Shown here piece after piece: positions 1 to 5,423 of a stretch of DNA of 6,211 nucleotides. The position numbers and the translations under genes are program-made. How positions within the stretch are numbered: the stretch's first letter is position 1; each line of letters starts with the position of its first letter. The DNA is taken from the NCBI GenBank assembly GCA_023433685.1, contig JAEYUD010000072.1, positions 1 through 6,211 on the forward strand, written 5' to 3'. The notes beneath the pieces were generated by a model. The model made no database searches. It saw only the letters and a program-made list of their open reading frames with translations, and was not told where the DNA came from. This stretch comes from Bacteroidota bacterium (GTDB lineage Bacteria; Bacteroidota; Ignavibacteria; Ignavibacteriales; Ignavibacteriaceae).

Positions 1-386
1 ACTCTATACGTGGAATGGATGGTGTTAAATCAGCCTCACTCAAGATAGCTGATCTGGAAGTTAATGTCGCCGTGGTAAATGGTATCGGAAACGTCAGACC
101 AGTGATCGAGGATGTGCTTGCCGGAAAATCAAACTATCATTTCATCGAAGTGATGGCTTGTCCCGGTGGTTGCATAAATGGAGGCGGTCAGCCGATCCAT
201 CAGAATCTTGATAATGTAATGAAGCGTGTGAAAGCATTATATGAGATCGACAAACAGAGTGTCAAACGTCGCTCGCATGATAACGAGGCAGTTAAAACCC
301 TTTACAAAGAGTTTCTTAAAGAGCCGGGAAGTCATACAGCGCACGAATTGTTGCACACTACATATCACGCAAGGAACGGGAATTAA
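1..386 (+). CDS. hydA: [FeFe]-hydrogenase catalytic subunit, C-terminal part (5' end outside window)
   Basis: This is the last ~128 codons of an iron-only hydrogenase, which interconverts H2 with protons and electrons at the H-cluster. The frame is open to the left edge (first full codon at 3), so the ATG at 15 is internal and the gene is partial. The visible MACPGGC motif (Cys codons at 159-161 and 171-173) followed by GGGQP is the third H-cluster signature. By family knowledge its second Cys bridges the [4Fe-4S] and diiron sub-clusters. Downstream of it lies a complete small-subunit-like tail with RVKALYEID, RRSHDN, LYKEFL and AHELLHTTYH, which is typical of HydA proteins that carry the SSU domain fused at the C-terminus. 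The N-terminal ferredoxin-like domains are not visible, so a monomeric ferredoxin-linked enzyme cannot be told from an NAD-linked HydABC subunit. A homologous non-hydrogenase protein is unlikely given the intact motif. The stop is TAA at 384-386. Confidence 0.93.
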   Translation, partial: SIRGMDGVKSASLKIADLEVNVAVVNGIGNVRPVIEDVLAGKSNYHFIEVMACPGGCINGGGQPIHQNLDNVMKRVKALYEIDKQSVKRRSHDNEAVKTLYKEFLKEPGSHTAHELLHTTYHARNGN

Positions 387-408
387 ATCGGACTATTTAG
401 GCTGATAT

Positions 409-453
409 AACTAAAAAATTGATTATCATTAGTATTCATTTTTTAGTTTTTTT
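409..453 (+). terminator. Terminator-like inverted repeat with T tract after hydA
   Basis: A perfect 11-bp inverted repeat pairs 409-419 (AACTAAAAAAT) with 438-448 (ATTTTTTAGTT), separated by an 18-nt loop. A run of seven T occupies 447-453. It lies 22 bp after the hydrogenase stop codon. The geometry fits a rho-independent terminator, but the stem has a single G-C pair and a long loop, so it would be weak. It may allow read-through into ccoI, or it may be an AT-rich coincidence. Confidence 0.4.
415..433. promoter_or_regulatory. Fur-like operator candidate (overlaps a weaker FNR-like match)
   Basis: The core TGAT-T-ATCA (420-428) is a perfect odd palindrome extended to TGATTATCATTA. Compared by eye with the 19-bp Fur consensus (GATAATGAT-T-ATCATTATC), positions 415-433 match at 14 of 19. 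The same DNA reads TTGAT-TATC-ATTAG, an 8-of-10 match to the FNR/Anr consensus TTGAT-N4-ATCAA. Either regulator would make biological sense between an iron hydrogenase and a microaerobic heme oxidase. The region is AT-rich, so a chance match is quite possible. Confidence 0.3.
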
Positions 454-482
454 GACCTTCCGGAAGCGGAAGATTATTACGA
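452..482 (+). promoter_or_regulatory. CTTCC/GGAAG inverted repeat: ccoI ribosome binding site, possibly CueR/MerR-like copper promoter
   Basis: TTGACC at 452-457 runs into an inverted repeat, CTTCC (457-461) and GGAAG (468-472), with a 6-nt spacer that holds a second GGAAG (462-466). The GGAAG at 468-472 is the best Shine-Dalgarno-like sequence for ccoI, 10 nt before the ATG at 483. The TTGACCTTCC...GGAAG arrangement also resembles, from memory, copper-responsive CueR promoters of bacterial copA genes. Those have an arm spacer of about 7 nt and a -35/-10 gap of 19-20 bp, so the fit is imperfect. The ribosome binding site role is the safer reading; the operator role is speculative. Confidence 0.35.
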
Positions 483-2909
483 ATGATGCCTGATACGATT
501 GTTACCGACTCAAAGCTGATCTGTTATCACTGTGGTGAAACCTGTGTTGACGATTCAGTTTCAAAAGATGATAAATATTTCTGTTGTGAAGGTTGTAAAT
601 TAGTATTCGAAGTTCTCGAAGAGAACAACCTCTGTACCTATTACAACCTGAACACAACACCCGGGTCTTCTAAAAAGGAGAAACAAGCCGGTAAACGGTA
701 TGACTACCTTGATGATCCTGAAATTTCTGAAAAGCTGATCGAATTCAAAAACGATCAGCTTTTCAAACTTGCTTTCTTTGTACCCTCCATACACTGCAGT
801 TCCTGCATTTGGTTGCTTGAGAACCTTTACAAAGTTGATGAACGGATCGTGGAATCCCGGGTCGACTTTCCCGCGAAAAAGGTTTTTATTAAAGCCAAAC
901 CATCCATTAAAATAAGTGAAATTGTCGCAATCCTCGACGCTATCGGGTATGAACCACGATTAAGTCTTGATGAACTTGAACAAAAAGACACTAAATCATT
1001 CAATAAATCGCTCTATTTGAAACTTGGGATCGCCGGATTTGCCTTCGGCAACATCATGATGTTGAGTTTCCCTGAGTACCTTTCAGTGAACGACGCCGTC
1101 ATCGATTCACTTGGCCATTTTTTCAACGCCATTTCAATCGTGCTGTCGTTGCCCGTTCTTTTTTACAGCAGTTCTGACTATTTCATTTCTGCCTGGAAAG
1201 GGTTGAAGCAAAAATATATTAATATCGATTTTCCACTCTCTCTGGGAATTGTCGCTCTTTGGGGCAGGAGCGTTTATGAGATAGCCATTGGATCGGGCCA
1301 GAGTTACATGGACTCATTTGCAGGCCTTATATTTTTTCTCCTGATCGGAAAGGTCTTCCAGAACAAGACCTACGAATATTTCAACTTCGAGAGAAACTAC
1401 AAATCGTATTTCCCAATTTCGATCACACGACGCGCTAAAGACGGTTCAGAGGAAGTTATTCCTCTTTCCAGAATTAAAGTTAAAGACCGCATTCTGGTGA
1501 GGAATAATGAGATCATTCCGGCTGACTCGATTTTGCTCGAGGGAACCGGCAACATAGACTACAGCTTTGTCACCGGTGAGACAATTCCTCAATTCCGTGG
1601 AAGAGGTGAGAAAGTATTTGCGGGTGGCAAACAAATTGGTGGTGTAATTGAGCTTGAAATTATCAAGGAGGTCTCCCAAAGTTACCTTACACGGCTTTGG
1701 AACGACTTTATTGTTTCTAAAAATCGAGAAAACGGGCTTATAAAATTTTCAAATTTAGTAAGCAAGTACTTTACACTGGCAATTTTATTACTTGCAACGT
1801 TGGGAGCGGTATTGTGGTACCACGCCGGGGTTGCACAGATGCTGGCCATTGTTACCTCGGTTTTAATAGTCGCTTGCCCTTGCGCGCTGGCATTATCTGC
1901 CCCTTTTGCCCTTGGAAACACACTTAGAGTGTTCGGAAGGAATCAATTTTACCTAAAAAGCGTAAATGTTGTGGAGGATCTGAGCCAAATAAACGCTCTC
2001 GTATTTGATAAAACCGGCACCCTGACAGAGAATCAGGAAGTTGGCATAATTTTTGTTGGAGATAATTTACCGGCTGATGAGAGTGCGCTTGTCAGGTCCG
2101 CGTTCAAAAATTCATTACACCCCTTAAGTAAAATTATTTACCGGTCTCTCTCTGAGTTCGCTGAACCCGCGATTGAGAGATTTAACGAATATTCCGGTAA
2201 AGGCGGCTCGGCTTTTGTAAATGGTCACGAAGTAAAATTCGGCTCCTGGTCTTTCGTGAATGATGGAGCAGGGAAATCCAAAACGGATGAAGAGGGTGCA
2301 GGCAGCCGTGTTTACATTTCCATCGACGGCATGTCGAAAGGGTATTTTAGAGTTAAAAATAAATATCGTGCAGGGATCGAAGAAGTAATTCAGGCTTCAA
2401 ATTCATCGGGTGATGTCTACATCCTCTCCGGTGACAATGACAGCGAAAAGGATACTCTCTCCAGGTACGTGGACCCTGACAAAATTGTCTTTAACTGCAC
2501 TCCCGGAGACAAAATGAAATTTATTGAAAATATCCAGTCCTCGGGTAAAAACGTGTTGATGATCGGGGATGGACTTAACGACGCCGCGGCTTTGAGCAAA
2601 GCGGATGTGGGAATATCGCTCTCGGATGATCTTATGAATTTTACACCGGCAAGTGATTCTTTACTGCATGGCAGTTCACTTAAATTACTTCCTGCATTTG
2701 TAAGGCAGTCACGTTCAACAATGAATATTGTTAAAGCCAGTTTCGTAATTTCAACCATATATAACATTATCGGGCTTGCCGTGGCATTATCCGGTGAATT
2801 ATCACCACTTTTTGCTGCTATTCTTATGCCGGTAAGTTCAATTACAGTGGTGGTTTTTACAACTGTAAGTACCATGCTGACTGCAAAAGGTCACGGGCTT
2901 CGGGTATGA
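483..2909 (+). CDS. ccoI: Cu+-exporting P1B-type ATPase for cbb3 oxidase assembly (CcoI/FixI/CopA2 type)
   Basis: This 808-aa membrane pump is predicted to move Cu+ across the inner membrane to supply the CuB site of the cbb3 oxidase encoded downstream. In order it shows: a Cys-rich N-terminal module (C14xxC17, C21, C34-C35, C38); an HMA metal-binding domain around residues 95-160 with CSSC at 105-108; about four membrane helices (179-292); the actuator domain with TGE at 364-366; the CPC ion-binding helix at 465-467; the phosphorylation motif DKTGT with Asp509; HP at 546-547; GDGLND at 695-700; and two final helices with YN (760-761) and MPVSS (782-786). CPC plus YN plus MxxSS is the P1B-1 Cu+ signature. 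All catalytic motifs are intact. The ATG at 483 is directly followed by a second ATG at 486; the first was chosen on spacing from GGAAG at 468-472. The stop overlaps ccoS by 4 bp. The context of ccoS and ccoNO favours an assembly role over copper detoxification. Confidence 0.95.
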   Translation: MMPDTIVTDSKLICYHCGETCVDDSVSKDDKYFCCEGCKLVFEVLEENNLCTYYNLNTTPGSSKKEKQAGKRYDYLDDPEISEKLIEFKNDQLFKLAFFVPSIHCSSCIWLLENLYKVDERIVESRVDFPAKKVFIKAKPSIKISEIVAILDAIGYEPRLSLDELEQKDTKSFNKSLYLKLGIAGFAFGNIMMLSFPEYLSVNDAVIDSLGHFFNAISIVLSLPVLFYSSSDYFISAWKGLKQKYINIDFPLSLGIVALWGRSVYEIAIGSGQSYMDSFAGLIFFLLIGKVFQNKTYEYFNFERNYKSYFPISITRRAKDGSEEVIPLSRIKVKDRILVRNNEIIPADSILLEGTGNIDYSFVTGETIPQFRGRGEKVFAGGKQIGGVIELEIIKEVSQSYLTRLWNDFIVSKNRENGLIKFSNLVSKYFTLAILLLATLGAVLWYHAGVAQMLAIVTSVLIVACPCALALSAPFALGNTLRVFGRNQFYLKSVNVVEDLSQINALVFDKTGTLTENQEVGIIFVGDNLPADESALVRSAFKNSLHPLSKIIYRSLSEFAEPAIERFNEYSGKGGSAFVNGHEVKFGSWSFVNDGAGKSKTDEEGAGSRVYISIDGMSKGYFRVKNKYRAGIEEVIQASNSSGDVYILSGDNDSEKDTLSRYVDPDKIVFNCTPGDKMKFIENIQSSGKNVLMIGDGLNDAAALSKADVGISLSDDLMNFTPASDSLLHGSSLKLLPAFVRQSRSTMNIVKASFVISTIYNIIGLAVALSGELSPLFAAILMPVSSITVVVFTTVSTMLTAKGHGLRV

Positions 2910-3115
2910 GTGTTTTTTTTGTACTCATAGGCGCAAGTTTGCTGGTAGCCATCGGATTTTTAATAGCCTTTTTATGGGCGGTAAAGTCAGGACAGATGGA
3001 CGACAGGGTGACACCCTCTGTCAGAATGCTCTTCGATGATGAGCCAAAGAATTTTGAAAATCACAACAATGTTTCTTCACAATTAACTGATCAGGAGAAA
3101 AAGGAGCTCAATTAA
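2906..3115 (+). CDS. ccoS: cbb3-type cytochrome oxidase assembly protein CcoS
   Basis: This small 69-aa membrane protein has one N-terminal transmembrane helix (about residues 3-27), then the family signature FLWAVKSGQMDD and RMLFDD, then a charged hydrophilic tail. CcoS proteins are needed for insertion of heme and copper cofactors into CcoN in bacteria where they have been studied; that role is taken from the family. The start is set by an ATGA overlap with the end of ccoI (2906-2909), which suggests translational coupling; only a weak AAAGG (about 2885-2889) lies upstream. The length is close to the usual 50-80 aa. The last base of its stop codon is the first base of the ccoNO start codon. 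The sequence after about residue 48 is not recognisable beyond being polar. Confidence 0.92.
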   Translation: MSVFFVLIGASLLVAIGFLIAFLWAVKSGQMDDRVTPSVRMLFDDEPKNFENHNNVSSQLTDQEKKELN

Positions 3116-5241
3116 TGCAAGTTGAAAGATTCAGTTACGACAATAAGATAGTCAAGTACTTCGCTATCGCCACAGCCACGTGGGGCGTGGTGGGTATGCT
3201 GGTTGGACTTCTTATAGCATTGCAGTTGTTCATTCCGGCACTCAGCTTGAATCTGCCCTGGTTAACCTTTGGCAGGTTAAGACCACTGCATACTAACGCC
3301 GTTATCTTTGCCTTCGTTGGTAATGGTATTTTCATGGGCGTTTATTACTCTCTTCAGCGCCTGCTGAAAGCCAGAATGTTTAGCGACATTCTTAGTAAAG
3401 CCCATTTTTGGGGTTGGCAGTTGATAATAGTATTGGCTGCTGTAACACTTCCATTAGGTTTAACTTCCAGTAAAGAATACGCGGAGCTTGAATGGCCAAT
3501 TGATATACTGATTGCTGTTGTGTGGGTTATTTTTGGCGCTAACATGATCGGTACGATCATTAAAAGACGCGAAAAGCACATGTATGTTGCCGTTTGGTTC
3601 TACATTGCCACTTTTGTAACGGTCGCGGTGCTTCATATCGTAAACTCATTTGAGATTCCGGTAACCTTTTTCAAGAGTTATTCACTTTATGCCGGTGTTC
3701 AGGACGCACTCGTACAGTGGTGGTATGGTCATAACGCAGTGGCGTTCTTTCTTACCACACCTTACCTCGGCCTGATGTATTATTTCATGCCAAAAGCCGC
3801 TAACAGGCCTGTTTATTCATATCGACTTTCGATTATTCACTTCTGGGCGCTTATATTCCTCTATATTTGGGCCGGTCCTCACCACCTCCTCTACAGCGCG
3901 CTTCCGGACTGGGCACAGTCACTCGGAACCGTGTTCTCAATCATGCTGATAGCTCCTTCATGGGGTGGTATGATCAACGGTCTTCTTACATTAAGAGGTG
4001 CCTGGGACAAAGTGAGGGAAGATCCCGTGCTTAAATTTATGGTTGTTGCCATTACAGCTTATGGTATGTCGACCTTCGAAGGTCCAATGCTTTCGCTTAA
4101 AAATCTTAACGCGCTGGCTCACTTCACCGATTGGATCATTGCGCATGTTCACATCGGTGCACTTGGATGGAATGGATTCCTTACGTTTGGTATCCTTTAT
4201 TATCTCGTTCCAAAACTCTGGAGAACTGAGCTTTACTCGAAAAAACTTGCCAACTGGCATTTCTGGCTCGGTTTCCTCGGCATTGTATTCTATGCGGCAT
4301 CCATGTATTGGAGCGCGCTTACACAGGGTCTGATGTGGAAACAGTTTACTCCTCAGGGAATACTTCAGTATCCGAACTTCCTTGAAACATCCATCCAGAT
4401 CATTCCGATGTATATAATTCGTGCTTTTGGTGGTTTGCTTTACTTCAGCAGCTTGTTTATCATGATCTACAACCTCGTGAAGACAGCCAAACAGGGAAGT
4501 TTTGCCGATGAAGAAGCCGCGGAAGCTCCCGCTATGGAGAAAACACCAGAGAAATTTGACAGGAAAAAGGCTCATACATGGATCGAGAGCCGGCCTGTTC
4601 AATTCACATTACTCTCGACGGTTGCAATTTTAATTGGTGGAGTTATTGAATTTCTGCCGACTTTCCTTGTTAAATCAAATATTCCCACCATCGCTTCTGT
4701 GAAACCTTACACACCTTTGGAGCTTGAAGGCCGGGACCTTTATATCCGCGAAGGGTGTAACAGTTGCCACAGTCAGCTTGTCCGTCCTTTCAGATCGGAA
4801 ACCGAAAGATATGGTGAGTACTCCAAAGCAGGTGAGTATGTATATGATCACCCGTTCTTGTGGGGTTCCAAGAGAACCGGTCCTGACCTGCACAGGGAAG
4901 GCGGTAAGTATCCCAACCTCTGGCACTATCATCACATGATCGACCCCAGAAGCATGTCACCGGGATCAATAATGCCACCGTATCCATGGCTTGAAACCAA
5001 CGTTCTCGATGTGTCGAACACAGCTGCCAAGATCACTGCTCTTCGGAGAATCGGAGTTCCTTATCCCGATGGATTTGAGGAAACAGCTGTAAAAAATCTT
5101 GAAGCACAGGCAAAAGAGATAGCCCTCGACCTTCAGAAGAGCGGCGCGGCCATTGATGCTGACAAAGAACTGGTCGCTTTGATCGCGTACCTCCAAAGAT
5201 TAGGTAAAGACATTAAAGCTGTACCAACGGTTCAGAAATAG
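3115..5241 (+). CDS. ccoNO: cbb3-type cytochrome c oxidase, fused subunits I and II (CcoN-CcoO)
   Basis: This 708-aa fusion reduces O2 to water with high affinity and pumps protons. Residues ~1-458 are CcoN, with about 12 membrane helices. Conserved ligands are visible by comparison with known CcoN: H59 (RPLHTN) and H344 for low-spin heme b, H346 for heme b3 (AHVHIGALGW), and H206, H256 and H257 for CuB. Y250 lies six residues before H256, as expected for the cross-linked tyrosine, and E322 is in FEGPM. A charged linker (~459-490) leads to CcoO: an anchor helix (~497-519), the heme c motif CNSCH (548-552), the QLVRPFR and WGSKRTGPDL blocks, and the axial-Met candidate M620 in SIMPPYPWL. Both halves look complete. 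AAGGAG at 3101-3106 lies 8 nt before the ATG, which overlaps the ccoS stop by one base. Such fusions are known in Bacteroidota and relatives. There is no internal stop or frameshift at the junction. Confidence 0.97.
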   Translation: MQVERFSYDNKIVKYFAIATATWGVVGMLVGLLIALQLFIPALSLNLPWLTFGRLRPLHTNAVIFAFVGNGIFMGVYYSLQRLLKARMFSDILSKAHFWGWQLIIVLAAVTLPLGLTSSKEYAELEWPIDILIAVVWVIFGANMIGTIIKRREKHMYVAVWFYIATFVTVAVLHIVNSFEIPVTFFKSYSLYAGVQDALVQWWYGHNAVAFFLTTPYLGLMYYFMPKAANRPVYSYRLSIIHFWALIFLYIWAGPHHLLYSALPDWAQSLGTVFSIMLIAPSWGGMINGLLTLRGAWDKVREDPVLKFMVVAITAYGMSTFEGPMLSLKNLNALAHFTDWIIAHVHIGALGWNGFLTFGILYYLVPKLWRTELYSKKLANWHFWLGFLGIVFYAASMYWSALTQGLMWKQFTPQGILQYPNFLETSIQIIPMYIIRAFGGLLYFSSLFIMIYNLVKTAKQGSFADEEAAEAPAMEKTPEKFDRKKAHTWIESRPVQFTLLSTVAILIGGVIEFLPTFLVKSNIPTIASVKPYTPLELEGRDLYIREGCNSCHSQLVRPFRSETERYGEYSKAGEYVYDHPFLWGSKRTGPDLHREGGKYPNLWHYHHMIDPRSMSPGSIMPPYPWLETNVLDVSNTAAKITALRRIGVPYPDGFEETAVKNLEAQAKEIALDLQKSGAAIDADKELVALIAYLQRLGKDIKAVPTVQK

Positions 5242-5248
5242 GCTCGTG

Positions 5249-5407
5249 ATGAAACAGGATGTCCTTACATCAGTTGAAGGCCTGACAATTTTTCCGGTCA
5301 TCGGACTGATTATCTTTGTGGTGTTTTTTGCTTTCGTGATCTATCACGTCATGAAGTTGCCAAAAGATAAAGTTGATGAGATCAATAAACTTCCATTGGA
5401 TGAATAG
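5249..5407 (+). CDS. ccoQ: Small cbb3 oxidase subunit, CcoQ-like
   Basis: This 52-aa frame begins with MKQDVLTSVEG, has one transmembrane helix (about residues 14-35), and ends with a short cytoplasmic tail, INKLPLDE. CcoQ proteins are single-helix subunits that stabilise the oxidase complex. Sequence identity in this family is low, so the call rests mainly on size, topology, the tail pattern I associate with Bacteroidota-type CcoQ, and position between ccoNO and ccoP. It starts 7 bp after the ccoNO stop. No clear Shine-Dalgarno is present (only AGG at 5240-5242), so translation is probably coupled to ccoNO. An in-frame GTG at 5246 is an alternative start. The stop is TAG at 5405-5407. Confidence 0.82.
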   Translation: MKQDVLTSVEGLTIFPVIGLIIFVVFFAFVIYHVMKLPKDKVDEINKLPLDE

Positions 5408-5423
5408 ATATTTAGAGGATAAA

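Larger units (their letters stand above)
387..482 (+). other. Intergenic regulatory gap between hydrogenase and cco cluster
   Basis: This is the only sizeable non-coding stretch in the window: 96 bp, AT-rich at the left and more GC-rich near the ccoI start. It contains a terminator-like inverted repeat, a Fur-like palindrome in its loop, and a CTTCC/GGAAG repeat next to ccoI; each is listed separately. Two weak promoter possibilities can be read. The first is TATAAC at 406-411, with only a poor -35 (TTAAAT at 383-388, 17-bp spacer). The second is TTGACC at 452-457, with TATTAC at 475-480 (17-bp spacer), which would start transcription at about the ccoI start codon. No clear Bacteroidota-type TAnnTTTG element was found. 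The cco genes therefore either have their own promoter here or are read through from the hydrogenase. Confidence 0.6.

Noticed and set aside
15..386. The ATG at 15 as the true start of a small 123-aa protein
   Set aside because: The frame is open to the left edge and the protein matches only the C-terminal third-motif and small-subunit regions of [FeFe]-hydrogenase, so this is an internal Met of a truncated gene.
419..432. A definite FNR box upstream of ccoI
   Set aside because: Only the left half-site TTGAT is perfect; the right half (ATTAG versus ATCAA) matches 3 of 5. The odd palindrome TGAT-T-ATCA explains the symmetry better, so it is mentioned only as an alternative to the Fur-like site.
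2417..2875. A 152-codon minus-strand open frame within the 3' part of ccoI
   Set aside because: It is antisense to the GDGLND and final membrane helices of the ATPase, and its composition looks like a shadow of the coding strand.
4043..4333. A plus-strand 96-codon frame overlapping ccoNO in another frame
   Set aside because: It falls inside the conserved AHVHIG region of CcoN and has no recognisable features of its own.
3991..4602. A 203-codon open frame on the minus strand inside ccoNO
   Set aside because: It lies wholly antisense to a strongly conserved CcoN region whose heme and copper ligands are intact. The translated product has no recognisable motif and no ribosome binding context.
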